This document shows positions 10,401 to 21,371 of a stretch of DNA of 64,000 nt, one piece after another. The stretch is taken from assembly GCA_029959085.1 (NCBI GenBank), contig JARWIR010000038.1, forward strand, positions 4,658,915 through 4,722,914, read 5' to 3'. The stretch comes from Nemophila menziesii. Taxonomy: Eukaryota; Streptophyta; Magnoliopsida; Boraginales; Hydrophyllaceae. Every line of letters starts with the position of its first letter. The stretch's first letter is position 1. The position numbers were made by a program, and so were the translations under genes. Under the pieces are notes generated by a model. The model saw only the letters and a program-made list of their open reading frames with translations. It was not told where the DNA came from and made no database searches.

Positions 10401-12732
10401 GATTTGTGTGGATCCCCTTGATCAACACAAAACAACTTTTACATGTCCGTTTGGTACTTTTGCTTATAGAAGAATGCCGTTTGGTTTATGCAATGCACCT
10501 GCCACGTTCCAGAGGTGCATGATGGCTATATTTTGGGACATGATTGATAAATATTTGGAGGTTTTTATGGATGATTTTTCGGTGTTTGGAGACAGTTTTG
10601 ATGATTGTTTGAGGAATCTTGAGAAAGTCCTTGTGAGATGTAGAGAAAAAGATCTTGTGCTTAATTGGGAAAAATGCCACTTCATGGTTCAAGAGGGAAT
10701 TGTGTTGGGACATAAAGTTTCGAAGGCAGGGATGGAGGTTGATCGTGCTAAAATTGAAGTTATCAAAACACTACCACCTCCGGTTTCTGTTAAAGGAGTG
10801 AGAAGTTTCTTGGGTCACGCAGGATTTTATCGACGATTTATTAAAGATTTTTCCAAGATCGCCAAACCGCTCTGCTCTTTACTTGAAAAGGATACTCCTT
10901 TTAATTTTACTGAAGAATGTCTTCAAGCGTTTTTGACGATTAAGGAAAAACTGATCTCTACACCTATTGTTATACCTCCTGATTGGAACGCTCCGTTTGA
11001 ACTTATGTGCGATGCTAGTGATCACGCTATGGGTGTTGTGTTGGGACAGAGGAAAGACAAGATTTTCCACACGATTTATTATGCAAGTAAGACTTTCAAC
11101 GCTGCCCAGATGAATTATACAGTAACGGAGAAAGAGATGTTGGCCGTGGTTTACGCTTTCGATAAATTTCGTCCCTATCTGGTTGGAAAGAAAACTATTG
11201 TATACACGGACCATTCAGCTATTAGGTACCTCATGGAGAAAAAGGACGCTAAGCCGCGCCTCATTAGATGGGTACTATTGCTACAAGAATTCGACATAGA
11301 TATTCGAGACCGAAAAGGATGCGACAATCAAGTTGCTGATCATTTATCAAGGCTCGAAGGATCTGATGCGAACAAAGAACCATTATCGGTTAAAGAGGTA
11401 TTCCCTGATGAACAACTTTTTGCTATTAAACGTGCTTTTGTGCCGTGGTATGCAGATCTAGTCAACCTCATTGTGAGTGGTGTCTTTCCCAAAGATTTCC
11501 ACCCACAACAAAGACAAAGATTGAACCACCAGGCCAAACAGTATTATTGGGATGAACCGTACCTCTGGAAGATATGTAGTGACCAAGTGGTTAGAAGATG
11601 TGTACATGAAGGTGAGATGGAGAAAATTATTGAAAGTTGTCATAGTTCACCTTACGGAGGTCACTTTAAGGGCGATAGAACCGCAGCTAAAATTCTTCAA
11701 TCTGGGTTCTATTGGCCAACCATACACAAAGATTGTCACAGTTTCGTCCAATCATGCCACAGATGCCAAAAAACTGGCAACATATCGAAAAGAGACGCAA
11801 TGCCGCTTAATAATATTCTTGAAGTTGAAATCTTTGATGTATGGGGAATAGATTTCATGGGACCTTTCATCACTTCCTATGGAAATGTTTATATTTTGCT
11901 TGCAGTAGACTATGTATCAAAATGGGTAGAAGCAGTGGCAACACCAAAGAACGATGCTCAAACAGTGATTAAATTCTTAAAATCAAACATCTTTTCAAGA
12001 CATGGTACGCCACGTGTTCTCATCAGTGATAAAGGTACCCATTTTCTTAATGCTCCCGTGAGACATTTTCTTAAAAAGTTTGGAGTGAAACACCGTACTT
12101 CAACCGGTTATCACCCACAAACTAACGGTCAAGCTGAAGTTTCTAATCGGGAAATTAAATCTATTCTGGAGAAGACCGTGAACAAATCAAGGAAAGACTG
12201 GTCTTTAAAGCTAGATGATGCTCTCTGGGCATACAGAACAGCATTTAAAACACCAGTTGGGGCATCTCCATATCGCATGGTCTACGGCAAAGCGTGTCAT
12301 CTACCGATTGAACTAGAAGCTCGAGCCTACTGGGCTATTAAAACTCTGAATCTAGACCCAGATTTGGCCGGGAAACAAAGGATGATGCAATTGAACGAAT
12401 TGGAGGAGCTTCGTTATCATGCCTATGAAAATTCACGTCTCTATAAGGAGAAAACAAAGCGATGGCATGATAAACGGCTCCGTCCAAAGAATCTCGAGAT
12501 TGGACAGAAGGTTTTATTATACAACTCTCGATTTTCAAACTACCCAGGAAAGCTTAAATCCCGTTGGGGAGGACCTTACATTATCACCAAAGTCACACCG
12601 CATGGAGCGATTGAGATTGAAAATCCAGCCGAGCAACGGACATTCATGGTGAATGGCCAGCGTTTGAAGAGATACTATGACAGTGAGGACTTTGAGCAAG
12701 GAGAGAAAATCTACCTTGTCGAATGCGATTAG
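7489..12732 (+). CDS. Athila gag-pol polyprotein, intact (1747 aa)
   Basis: One open frame encodes all replication functions. Residues 1-240 resemble plant retrotransposon gag ([24 protein letters not shown]), followed by a CCHC zinc knuckle ([14 protein letters not shown], about 255-268) and a glutamine/proline-rich linker. The aspartic protease has DLGAS near 591. Reverse transcriptase has [11 protein letters not shown] near 961 and the catalytic FMDDF near 1025. RNase H has CDASDHAMG near 1173. Integrase has the HHCC finger (about 1383-1425), DDE blocks ([30 protein letters not shown]; about 1451, 1513, 1549) and a C-terminal [10 protein letters not shown]. All catalytic residues expected are visible and there is no stop or frameshift. 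The start ATG follows a 126-base leader. The product is probably one precursor cut by its own protease. Together with identical LTRs, this suggests an autonomous, recently active element. Confidence 0.95.
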   Translation: MENPRRLELPIEFRVEPRGIRAPEIQAAKFKPDPGMLTQFASHGLFSGDAHQDPIRYIQKFMQICDAYIIRGVTREQVYYLMFQFFLTGCASDWYDAQYPHIIPDWDKLQTRFLDRFYPVSRRLKDMLELEQFMQEEEESLGEAWLRFTEKKARCPYHRSSPEYYLTLFYGGLNDKSREKADSVGNAGFVLLDPVEAELGMERILENERSWPKKSVKENNSESLKLKELAKQLEELTEQARTIAQVNMVRTIPSCLGCGSRNHVWAGCMNNPAVASVQYPQDNYYSNSYNQESYTNYQQPPQQKSWDRKQETSQQPQLQSYNPPQPIQKKAPIVKKTCQEPKKDPPKQSMQLAKQEQLQSLTSSMTKLMQNVEKKINYSQQRVRTQEKVIKQLEHTISQMASTLQTRPKGQLPSDTIAPRDDSCHAVELRSGKQLPPPRPEPEPIPIPEQRGEEIIKDTVKEVVQPKSVQAETPDKTRQPVELSTRPPPPYPSRVRKKDNDLEFKKFIDMLKKLEINIPLVEALKRMPSYMKFMKDILSNKRSIETGEPIGLPRECSAICQNELPPKLEDPGSFTIPIGIGENWTGKALCDLGASINLMPKSLFEKLNIGEVVPTSVVLQMADRSLSRPIGKIEDVLVNAGSFIFPCDFIILDYDEDKNVPIILGRPFLATGRTLIDVENGELIMRVQGEQIRFNVFQAMKYPKAKDECFKVDVIEKITQEVFNEENLNDDLDKALAPETPELEIPPEDVAALGLNVRELLREPGDIEPMKQPSIICPPVLEEKPLPDHLRYAYLGTNKTLPVIISANLSGPQEERLLQVLRANKEAIGWTIADIKGISPSVCKHKIILENEGGRSIEGQRRLMPAMKEVVRKEVIKLLDAGIIYPIASSDWVSPVQCVPKKGGFTTTLNDQGEAIPSRPVVGWRVCMDYRRLNKATKKDHFPLPFIDQMLDKLAGREYYCFLDGYSGYNQICVDPLDQHKTTFTCPFGTFAYRRMPFGLCNAPATFQRCMMAIFWDMIDKYLEVFMDDFSVFGDSFDDCLRNLEKVLVRCREKDLVLNWEKCHFMVQEGIVLGHKVSKAGMEVDRAKIEVIKTLPPPVSVKGVRSFLGHAGFYRRFIKDFSKIAKPLCSLLEKDTPFNFTEECLQAFLTIKEKLISTPIVIPPDWNAPFELMCDASDHAMGVVLGQRKDKIFHTIYYASKTFNAAQMNYTVTEKEMLAVVYAFDKFRPYLVGKKTIVYTDHSAIRYLMEKKDAKPRLIRWVLLLQEFDIDIRDRKGCDNQVADHLSRLEGSDANKEPLSVKEVFPDEQLFAIKRAFVPWYADLVNLIVSGVFPKDFHPQQRQRLNHQAKQYYWDEPYLWKICSDQVVRRCVHEGEMEKIIESCHSSPYGGHFKGDRTAAKILQSGFYWPTIHKDCHSFVQSCHRCQKTGNISKRDAMPLNNILEVEIFDVWGIDFMGPFITSYGNVYILLAVDYVSKWVEAVATPKNDAQTVIKFLKSNIFSRHGTPRVLISDKGTHFLNAPVRHFLKKFGVKHRTSTGYHPQTNGQAEVSNREIKSILEKTVNKSRKDWSLKLDDALWAYRTAFKTPVGASPYRMVYGKACHLPIELEARAYWAIKTLNLDPDLAGKQRMMQLNELEELRYHAYENSRLYKEKTKRWHDKRLRPKNLEIGQKVLLYNSRFSNYPGKLKSRWGGPYIITKVTPHGAIEIENPAEQRTFMVNGQRLKRYYDSEDFEQGEKIYLVECD

Positions 12733-12959
12733 CCTGAGGTACACGTCTAACTCAAAGACGTTAAACAAAAGTGCTCTTGGGAGACACCCCTTGTTTTAAT
12801 TGCTTTTTAGATTAGTTGTTTTTTGCTTTGTAGTGTTTAGTTTTTAGTTAGTGTATATTTTTAATTGTGTTTTCAAGCTAATGGGAGAGAAAGGTAGTGT
12901 GTTATTGTGCAGGAAACGAGTTTGGGGTCGAAAGGAAAAATCTGGAGGAACTTCAAGCC

Positions 12960-13312
12960 TGGCGCGGACTACCCCGCGGACTACCCCATGGTCCGCAGGG
13001 ATGCACCGCGCCCCAAAAACCCGTACCACGGGTTGGCTAGCTCGGGTTTTATCCAGAAGGTCGAAAAAAATCGCGGGGCATGGCGCGGTACACCGGACCC
13101 TAGTCCGCACGGTAAAAACCCGTACCACGGGTTGGGTACCTCGGGTTTTTTGACGGACATGCTGCGGACTACCCCCTGCACCGCACCCCTGGTCCGCGAC
13201 CCAAAAACCCGTACCACGGGGTGCTAGCTCGGGTATTATCCAGTAGGTAAAAATTTTTGAGCAACAGAAGCTGCGGTACACCGCGGGATATGTCCGGTGC
13301 ACCGCAAGAGGC
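12960..13312 (+). repeat. GC-rich imperfect tandem repeats with three hairpins
   Basis: In an otherwise AT-rich element this stretch is strongly GC-rich. It carries three copies of the hairpin AACCCGTACCACGGGTT (13018-13034, 13117-13133; third copy 13206-13222 with one change), spaced 99 and 89 bases. Each is followed by a CTCGGGTTTTATCCAG-like segment. GCGGACTACCCC occurs at 12964, 12976 and 13164, with GGTCCGC and GCGGTACACCG in between, giving further pairing. It lies between pol and the downstream ORF, so it may be a structured RNA region; the function is unknown. Confidence 0.85.
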
Positions 13313-13664
13313 GGTTTAAAGAAGGAATTCTTTTCCTAATCAAACTCTTACCTTATGAGATTAACCCTAGCCTTCCACCCACGAATTTTTCAGACCCAAA
13401 CCCTATATAAACATCTTAAAGCTTGTGCAAACCTTCACAATTAACACAACAACTCATCAAATCCTCTCCTAAATCTTCCATAAACACAATCCTTCATCAA
13501 AGTCATCACACTACACCATTAAAACACCATCATATTCAACAAGCTTTAAAGAATTCTTCCAAGATCAATCAAATAACCTTTCTCTTTCATCAATTCCAAG
13601 CAACAACATCAAGCTAAACCAATTGTCGTTAAACTTTTAATCCATCCTTGGTATAACTTGAGTT
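13313..13664 (+). other. leader between hairpin block and 3' ORF
   Basis: This AT-rich stretch contains a TATA-like CCCTATATAAAC (13401-13412) followed by CA-rich sequence with several CATCA/ACAACA runs. It looks like a promoter and untranslated leader for the ORF at 13665, but this is inference only. Confidence 0.35.
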
Positions 13665-14147
13665 GTGGGTGAATCAAGTATGACTAACAGATCTGAAGCT
13701 ATGGAATACAAGAGAAAGTGTTCAATCCTTGGGAAGAATAAGAAATTGCCTGGAGCTACCATTGAAAAACCCATCAATATTGATGAGGTTTCTGAAGAAT
13801 CAAAAGAACAGGCACCTGAACAACCACTACCAAAGAAGAGATTAACTGCTAGAATGTCCACACCGTCAAGGAGGCCTTTAGACAAGATAAATATCCAAGA
13901 CCAAGGTTCTTCTACCTCCTCTTCCAAAATTGCTTATGATCTTCCTCCTTGGGCTATTCAGTTACAGAACGAAGTTGAAAGATTACGTGAAGATAACAAA
14001 GACCTTTGGGTAGAGATTATGCAATTGGAAACAAGGGTAGATAATTCGACCTTGTACAAGGATATAGATGATTACACCGATCCCTCAGCTTCAGAAGATG
14101 AGGATGATATGATGGATCTCTATGGCCAGCCAGGTAAGTCATTCTAA
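13665..14147 (+). CDS. small 3' ORF of Athila element, unknown function (160 aa)
   Basis: This is the only sizeable sense ORF after pol. The first ATG gives MGESSMTNRSEAMEY; a second in-frame ATG lies six codons on. The protein is basic and serine-rich in its first half (KRKCS, KKRL, PSRRPLDK) and may carry a nuclear-localisation-type patch. It then has a heptad-like coiled-coil segment (about 105-135, LQNEVERLREDNKDL) and a very acidic end (SEDEDDMMDLYG). No signal peptide, membrane segment or env-like feature is visible, so it is not the usual Athila env-like protein. I do not recognise it. The layout (basic, coiled coil, acidic tail) resembles small DNA- or RNA-binding dimers, but that is speculation. 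Confidence 0.55.
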   Translation: MGESSMTNRSEAMEYKRKCSILGKNKKLPGATIEKPINIDEVSEESKEQAPEQPLPKKRLTARMSTPSRRPLDKINIQDQGSSTSSSKIAYDLPPWAIQLQNEVERLREDNKDLWVEIMQLETRVDNSTLYKDIDDYTDPSASEDEDDMMDLYGQPGKSF

Positions 14148-14248
14148 TTTTTCTCAATAGCTTGGATGCATTAGGTAGTTTAGTTAGTTTTATTTTAAAT
14201 TTTATTTCATTCCTGAGTCTTTTTCGAGTCGTGGGGACACGGCTCACT

Positions 14249-14266
14249 TTTGAGTTGGGGGTGGGG
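14249..14266 (+). other. polypurine-tract-like repeat, internal copy 1
   Basis: TTTGAGTTGGGGGTGGGG shares TTTGAGTTGGGGGT with the true polypurine tract next to the right LTR, but lies 1.4 kb upstream. It could prime extra plus-strand synthesis. Confidence 0.55.
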
Positions 14267-14814
14267 ATTCGTTGTCCTCATCTTCTTTTCGTTTTTGCAT
14301 AAAATTTAAAATTTTTAGGTTGAATTAGGCATAGAATATCTTTGAATGTACCTATTGAGCATGATTTAATTAAGTTAATGATAGTAGGTAGTATGTTTTT
14401 GAAGGATGTCATAAGTTTGTTTAAATGCATGTATGAAAACATGAAATAAAGGATAGAAAAGTTAATGAGCAATGCTAAGAAGTATGTTGGAACTTAGGGA
14501 TAGTTATTTGGTGTGTAGAACGTGAGGTTTAAAATTAGTTGAAAACCCACTTGTCTATGAACTATTAGTGAAAAAGTAACGAAATCCGGTAGTTAGAAAA
14601 ATGAATAAGGCAGTTCTTTCATGATAAAACACTTGAAGCCTTTAGACTTTCTCACCCTTTTGTTTGATATTATTTGTTATTTATCCGTCTTAGCCCCTCT
14701 GAGCCTTTTTTAAATCCTTTTTATTGAAACACATTATAATCCTTACCCTAGTTTTTAGGACTTATCTATATGACCCGCACTCAAATCGCAAAACCTGAGA
14801 CACTCGTTTTAGAG

Positions 14815-14834
14815 CTTGAGTTTGGGGTGGTGGG
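14815..14834 (+). other. polypurine-tract-like repeat, internal copy 2
   Basis: CTTGAGTTTGGGGTGGTGGG resembles the other two TTGAGT-G-run tracts, with one insertion. Confidence 0.4.
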
Positions 14835-15652
14835 TTTCATCATTAGGGAACTTTGGGAATTATCTTTGTGATTTTATTGATGATGAATTGTTATTATTGT
14901 AACCCTTTGCCGGGGTAATAGTGAATGGAAAAGAAGCTACGAGCTAAAATTGCCAACAAGGGCATAAAAAAAAGAAAGAATATATATATGACAATAGTGT
15001 GATATCTCGAACATAAAAAGAGAATCATAACTATACAAAAGAAAAAATTGATTTGAAAAGAGAATATATATTCGGACCGGCAAAGTGGATTTTATATCAT
15101 CAAAGGTTTTAATTGGGATTATTGGGGATGCAAGTCAAAAGCATCAATAAATTGGGTTGAGTGAGAACATCTTCGAGTGAACAACTCAAGCTCTAGGGCG
15201 ATTCGTTGATGGCTAGTGAGGAGAGAGCCAAAAGCTCACTTTTCATTATCCAAATATACCACACCCGTCCTTAAGCCAAGTTATAACCAAAGACCTTAAG
15301 ATTTTTAACTACTAGATGGAGAAACAATTGAGCTATTAGGTAGTAGGTAAGTGGACCATTGGATGCTTTATTTGGGACCTATGAACAACCTATAGCCATT
15401 AACCTGAACTAAGTTATCATCCTCTCCTTCTGGCATTGCAAAATTAATCTTAACTTGAATTTATGGATTGTTGATTACATGCGTATTAGGCATATTTGTG
15501 CATTATTTCTTGAGCATTACTACATGAGATTTTTTGGAATTTATGCTCTAGGATCATTCATTATATTTTTGTTCTTGTTCTCCTCCGACTTCTTCTTGTT
15601 TATTTTGACTACCCTACTGTTCTTTACTTTTATTGTATCGGGACGATACAAC

Positions 15653-15668
15653 TTTGAGTTGGGGGTCT
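15653..15668 (+). other. polypurine tract next to right LTR
   Basis: TTTGAGTTGGGGGTCT directly precedes the TGATGTC start of the right LTR, the position where plus-strand DNA synthesis is primed. Confidence 0.85.
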
Positions 15669-17145
15669 TGATGTCTCCTCATTTGTGATAGTAAAATATA
15701 CTCATGAGACATCATTTTAGGCTTATTTATTAGTTTATAGGTTGATTTTAGCTTATTTTAGTGCACTTTCCTATTTTGGGTCTTGATTTGTAGAATTATT
15801 ATTTTTAGAGCATATTGGGTTTAATTGTTTATTTAGTGTGAAGCTTTAAAGATAATTATGGAGATTAATGAGAGTCCAAGTCAAAGACAACAACTTATGG
15901 AAGGAGATATGCATGGAAATTGGAGATAAGGAAATAATTGCTAAAAAGATGGAAAAGGAAAAGCTGCCTAAATCTGGGATTCTGCAAAGATAGACGTTTT
16001 TACCTAATAAAGAGGCCGAATTTGGTAAATTACTCCTAAAGGGTCTAGATAATTCTGTTGCGATTCTTTTGGTATCTTGTGGAGCAAAATCGGACCAATA
16101 ATAAAGAAGTTATGACCAAAACAACGCAGCAGTGTTTGTCTTTATTTCCATACGAATTTGAGTTGGGCTAGGAGTCCATTACTTAACTTATCTCTAAAGA
16201 AACGAATTAGGTCAACCTCTAACCTATAAATACAGCCTCTTAACACTCTTAAATCATCCTTGGTGAAACCTTAAACCAAGAGGAAGCTTAGAACACAAGA
16301 GAGAAGTCTGGAAGGAGCTGTCATCAACAATGTCTTCTTCTACCTTTAGATTTGTAATTTCTTTCTTTTCTTTCATGAACTAATTTTCTTTAGCTTAAGT
16401 TTTAGCATATCTGTATGAACCCTAGTTTTGATTGACATCTATCTAATTTGGGAATTTAATGTTTTAAATAGAATTATAGTTTTTATTCTCTGTTTATGTG
16501 TTTGAATTTATATTCTGTGTTCTTGTGGACGGCCGCCATTAGAATTACCATCTAGTAATTAGGATACCATTGACAACGGTGTTTAATTGCATGTTTAGCA
16601 CATAACGTTTAGTTTAGGTTTGATCTGACAACCCAACCTAGCTAGATAATCACTATGGTTGAGTCTTGTGACTCTTTACCAATTACAGGAAAAGTTTGCT
16701 TAGGAAGCCTTATTGACACAGGTAAATCCTATTTTAAACTACCGATAGCATATTGGGACCGATTAGGGACATACTACATAATTCACCCTTACATGTTTAG
16801 AACGGCAAAACTAGTGGGGATTACATGCTAATAACTTAAGCTATCTTCTCATATTACTTCTCTTTCATATTTATTTTTCTGTCTTTTAATTCCTTAGTTT
16901 AATTTAGTTTATTAGAAAAACCAAACAAAAATCTATTTATCTTTACTTTTATTTCCGTTTAGTTGTTCTAGCTTTAATTATTTGCACTTGCTATTTGCAT
17001 AAGATTCTCCTAACCTCTGTAGTCTCTGCGGAACGAATCTTTATCTAAAACTTGCATACGATCTGTATACTTGCAGAACCGTGTAGTTTAGGGTGTTATT
17101 TGCACGTTAATTACATCTTATTTTATCACACCCTAGGCCCCACCA
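15669..17145 (+). repeat. right (3') LTR of Athila element
   Basis: 1477 bp, TGATGTCTCC...GGCCCCACCA, apparently identical to the left LTR. It is followed by the target duplication ATAAC at 17146-17150. Confidence 0.95.
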
Positions 17146-17450
17146 ATAACCTTCCTGACCACAATTTTTTTAGGTATTTCATTGTGTTCAAAATAAGAAA
17201 TTGTCTTCTACTAGGTGTCAAAAATATAGTATATGACAAAACAACAAATAAATAGTGGGATTCATCATTTCTATGGTTACTTCTTAAACGGCAAGGTCTT
17301 TTCTATACACCAGATTCTTTACTTTATATAATAAATGTTATGGTAACTTGTATAATTCACATTCTTTAGCTCTACCCATGAATTATCTAATAATAGGTCT
17401 TCCGCAATGAGATCTACCTTTACAATAACTGTATTTAATTGTGAAAGTTA
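17146..17450 (-). other. probable continuation of plastid-derived DNA (rpl20-rps12 spacer)
   Basis: Because the Athila element split the plastid block at 5885, the sequence after the target duplication should be the continuation of the spacer upstream of rpl20. It starts ATAACCTTCCTGACCACAAT, and no plastid coding exon is seen. The assignment rests mainly on insertion logic; the right border of the plastid block is not clear. Confidence 0.45.
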
Positions 17451-17459
17451 GCTGGGTAG

Positions 17460-18350
17460 CTGACCCTGTTAGTCAGTTCTTGCCAGAGTGGGGGGCTAAT
17501 CTATGTAAATCTAATCTAGTATACTATTTGTTTCGTCCAGTACTTTGTTTATTTGAGTTGTAGTTGATTTTCCAGTGCCAGCTATTTTCCTGCTCTTGTA
17601 CTATTTCTCCCTAATGAGACAAAATACAACGTTGATACCAAAACAAGCCCGTAGAGGCTGGAAAGACCGAACCAAAGATATGTATGGTAGAATAAGGGTA
17701 AGAAGTGTATGCAGATAAGGGAGACGATATCAAACTCTTCTCATAACAAACATCATGAGTTATCTAGAGGATTGCCCAAGGGAAATTGATCGGTTCTTCA
17801 CAAGGGATCTACTCGATAGCTCGGGTTTCGCAGTTGTTTATAGTTCACATGTCCCAACCTAATTGTGCACTATGATAGCTCTTTGCGTGCATTTTCGAAC
17901 TCTATAAATACCCCACTTCACAGCATAATTTGGTATCCTTCAACTACTCTCTCTATTTAATGGTTGTAACATAATACAATCAACATAAATCAACATAAAT
18001 CTCCTCAACTCCTCGGGTTAAGTAATTTCCAATGGAAAAAATGCTAGTTTTGAGTGTCATAGTGCCGCCGAGAGCGCAACTCCCTTTGGCCCTAGCATAG
18101 TGTTTGGTTTCCAGAAGAATCGACAAATAGCTAGACCCTCGAAAAATGAAAATAAAGATCCTCAGCAGTGATTGAGAGAAAGTTACACTGTTATTATCCC
18201 GATCCACTGTATAAATTTGTAGGAACTCCTCATCCTCTTCTACCGACACTTCTTATTATCTTGATCAAATATTCGTGATACAAATGAGTCTCGGGTCAAG
18301 TGTGCTAGTGTTTTGTTCCGATAGAGTGGCTTTTTATGCTCTATCATTTG
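17460..18350 (+). other. possible degenerate LTR-like sequence
   Basis: A TATA-like CTCTATAAATACCCC (17900-17914) is followed by a leader-like stretch (CAACTACTCTCTC, AACATAATACAATC), as seen in plant LTR promoters. No second copy, primer site or clear ends were found. It may be a solo LTR relic; otherwise nothing is recognised here. Confidence 0.3.
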
Positions 18351-18369
18351 GCACTAAGGGAAAAAGTAA

Positions 18370-19370
18370 CAATAAATTTATATAAAATATAGATTGATTG
18401 GATGAATTTTCCTAATAACTAACATATTAAAGGACTAAATAGAAATTAAAAGAAAAAAATAAAATTAAAATATTAAATAAGGGAAAATAAGTTCTTTCAA
18501 GATGACTTGAATAACTAAAGACCCATAAAAGTGAACTTAAGTTGATTAAGAGAAATGTATAAATCTAATCTCCTCCTAAATCTCTTCTGAGTGAACTAAA
18601 TGACTACTTTATAAATCTAGAAATTCCTTCCAAATAGACCTACAAATCTATTAGACTCTTGTTGATTTGACCCATTAATAATTATGTGAGTTCTCAAAAT
18701 ATTTCGATTCAATAAGTAATGAACACTCATATTATTTGTATCTACATATATACTCCCCTTCGGGGTGTAATTTATAGATTAAGATTAATCAAATATGTGT
18801 ACATCATAATGAAAAGCAACTTAGTATAAGATAATAGAAAATATAGTCAATTTAGACATTAATTAAGCAAAGATCCCAAAATCAAGCAAAAATCAGAAGA
18901 TTTATAGTCAATAGTTCATCATACATCATCCCAAACTAAATAAATGTTTAGCTCATATTAGAAAATAAAAGCATGATTGAGAATTTGAGGGAATACGAAT
19001 TACAAAGATGAAAATGTTGTGTTGTTTTGTCTCTTGCTTTACTCTTCATGTCGATAAAAGAATCTTGTCATATGATGCATATCTCTCTATTTCTTTCTTT
19101 GAAAGTCAGTTAATTATATAGGGTTGAGCTTGATCTTCTATGGTGCAACAACTTGTCATAGGTTGCATATGAAAAGACTAAAAAATATTTGCTCTGCCAC
19201 AAAAATTTATTCTCAAATAATTTTGGAATTGATGGATGAAGGTGCCAAAATTGTGAAAGTGGAATTGTTTTTGAGATTATTACTCAATGGGTCTTGAAAA
19301 TTCCTCCTCAAGACCCGAAGACCCCTACCTAAACAACTCTTCTTACTAAAGACCACAAATAAGATTTTAC
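18370..19370 (-). other. possible old Athila-like LTR relic
   Basis: On the minus strand this resembles the left-edge Athila LTR in order of short blocks, for example TTTAGCTCATA.T.GAAAATAAA near 18945 versus 1005, and a GGACTAAA stretch near 18430 versus 428. No ends or internal domains were found, so it is only a suggestion. Confidence 0.3.
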
Positions 19371-20958
19371 ACTATACACCTATTTTTCCACTACATAATA
19401 TACCATCATTTGTTTTTTACCTACAATATATACTCAGTATATAGACCTAAATTAAAAAAACCCTAATCCTCTCTTTCTTATTCCCACCCTTCTCTCCGTT
19501 TAGCTCCGTTTTTTCAACAAAATTTAAGCTATTTTGGCAGCAATGGCTTTAATAGCTCGAGTTTTGTTAATGGAGGAAGCTTGTTCTGCCCTGTCTAAAT
19601 CTGCTCGTTAAATGGATAAGAGTTTGAAGAGCTCGAGTTTTATTAATGGTTGAGTTCGAGCAAGTCAAGTAAGCTTGGGTTCTTCACTATAGATCTCGAA
19701 GCCATGACAACAACTATGGTAGTTTCTATTATTTTTTCAAGAAAAAAATGGTGAAATGTACGCTTTTGGGGCACCATGGAAGATTCAGTGGTAGATTTGC
19801 ACAGGCTAGATCTGGTGTTGTAGAGATTTATGATAGCAGCTACGGACGTGTATATTTTCTATAGATCAGGAATATTTAATATTTGCAGAGACTTTTAAAT
19901 GATAAGATAATATCATTTAATTTGTAAGATTCTACTCAAGTTAACAATTTTATGCTCAGGTCAATAATTTCATATCAGATGAAAAACTTAGTTTTGCCTT
20001 GAATTAACCAAGATTTTTAACATTAATTTCTTTTTTTAAAATTATAAGTTAGTATTTTAGTAATATAACTTTGTAATAGATGTTATTTTTATTTTCAGTA
20101 TAAGTGTATTATATTTTTCAAATAATGGAAATAATTTTTATGCATTATTTTTTATTTTATTCAATGCATTTTTAGGAATCATTATATATAAATAAGTATT
20201 CAGCGTTTTGTCGATTAGAGAGATTTTTTTGCTAGGTGCTCAGTGTTTTTTCTAAGTATTAAATTTATTTTTGTTGAATGATTAGAATTTTTGTTGAGTA
20301 TACTTAATATTTTTTTCTAATACTCAGAGAATTTTTCCGATACTTAGAGAATTTTTCTATACTCTAAAAAAATTTCGATACTCAAAGAACTTACGGTAGC
20401 GACGCCGGTGGTGGTCGATGGTGGAGACAGAAGATGAATAATATTGATATTCAATGACACGATGGTCTATTTTTTTTTTTTTGTCTTAATATAATTTTTT
20501 GTCACTTGCATTTTTATTTTTTTGTAATATTTTGTTTTTAAAAAGTATTTTAATATATGTGTGGTCTTTATATAAAAGAATTTAATAACAAATTTTGTGT
20601 AGGTTATAAAGTTTGTCATCAAATTTCCATCATTTATTTTTTTCCTATGGAGAAAAACTATTAATTTGACTAATATATAAATAAGTCATGAACATCTTGA
20701 CTATGAATGAAGTTACTTAAATAATTAAGCTTTACAAAAAAAAATTAATACATATGAAAGCTATTTTGGACTTAAAATTATTTTGATTCCAATAAAATTC
20801 AATTTCATGACTTCATGCTCTCTGCAAAGTAGTCTAACCACTAAACCAACTACAGGTCTTTACAAATATTAGGACAAGTAAAATAACATTTTGTGCAATT
20901 AACAATGTGTTGATTTAATTCATTAACGTTGATTTAACCAGATTTATTCTCAATAAAA
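19371..20958. other. AT-rich intergenic stretch, no gene seen
   Basis: No convincing ORF, RNA gene or transposon border. Between 20200 and 20400 there is a run of loosely repeated phrases of the type ATACTYAGAGAATTTTTC/AAGTATT.A, perhaps a decayed minisatellite. The rest is unremarkable. Confidence 0.4.
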
Positions 20959-20960
20959 AT

Positions 20961-21252
20961 TAGGGTTAATGCTCAATAAACTCCTGCAACCTTATCCACT
21001 ATCCCGTAAAAGACACTGTCTTTTTTACCATTCTAAGATATCTTGATTTCACTCTCAAAACTTAAAATCTGAATTCTATAAAAATTTTCGTAGCTCAAAA
21101 TTTGAGTTTTGAAAAACTTTTCATAGCTCAATTATTTTTTTATAGGAAAAAAAGAAAGAATAAAATATATAATGCCTTTTATGGAAAAAGAATGATGATT
21201 ATAATACGAGGGATTTAATTCTAACTTGAGGAGTTTCTTAGTATTAATCCTA
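20961..21252. mobile_element. small TIR element (MITE-like)
   Basis: The left end TAGGGTTAATGCTCAATAAA and CTCCT match the inverted right end (TAGGATTAATACTAAGAAAC, CTCCT) over about 25 bases with a few differences. The element is about 290 bp with no coding capacity. The flanks are both A/T-rich (AAAAAT, AAAATT), so the target duplication is unclear and the superfamily (Mutator or hAT) is undecided. Confidence 0.6.
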
Positions 21253-21371
21253 AAAATTATTGGTTTATAGTCTATGACTTTTAACATAAATATAATCATT
21301 GCCATCCATTTTATGTATGTGTGGCAGTTAACTATACCATGATAGTAAACATGTTAAATATTAAACACTAT

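Larger units (their letters stand above)
14148..15655 (+). other. 3' non-coding region of Athila element
   Basis: About 1.5 kb between the small ORF and the polypurine tract without a convincing ORF. It holds two polypurine-tract-like copies (14249-14266 and 14815-14834), and an adenine-rich segment (14965-15060). Long 3' regions are common in Athila elements, where they often hold env remnants; no env remnant was recognised here. Confidence 0.6.
5886..17145 (+). mobile_element. complete Athila-type Ty3/gypsy retrotransposon
   Basis: Two LTRs of 1477 bp each bound an internal region with a tRNA-Asp-type primer site, an intact gag-protease-RT-RNase H-integrase ORF, a GC-rich hairpin-repeat block, a second small ORF, a long 3' non-coding stretch and a polypurine tract abutting the right LTR. 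A perfect ATAAC duplication flanks it. Reading both LTRs side by side I found no difference, so the insertion looks very recent. The Athila lineage is inferred from the protease motif DLGAS, the RT wording ([26 protein letters not shown]) and the tRNA-Asp site. The usual large Athila env-like ORF is absent, replaced by a 160-residue ORF. The element lies inside plastid-derived DNA. Confidence 0.95.

Noticed and set aside
12844..13302. ORFs on both strands in the GC-rich Athila block
   Set aside because: Repeated phrases such as NPWYGF come from the hairpin repeats; GC-rich DNA has few stops, and no start or domain is convincing.
17980..18249. 89-codon minus-strand ORF
   Set aside because: No recognisable motif and located in probable LTR-like non-coding DNA.
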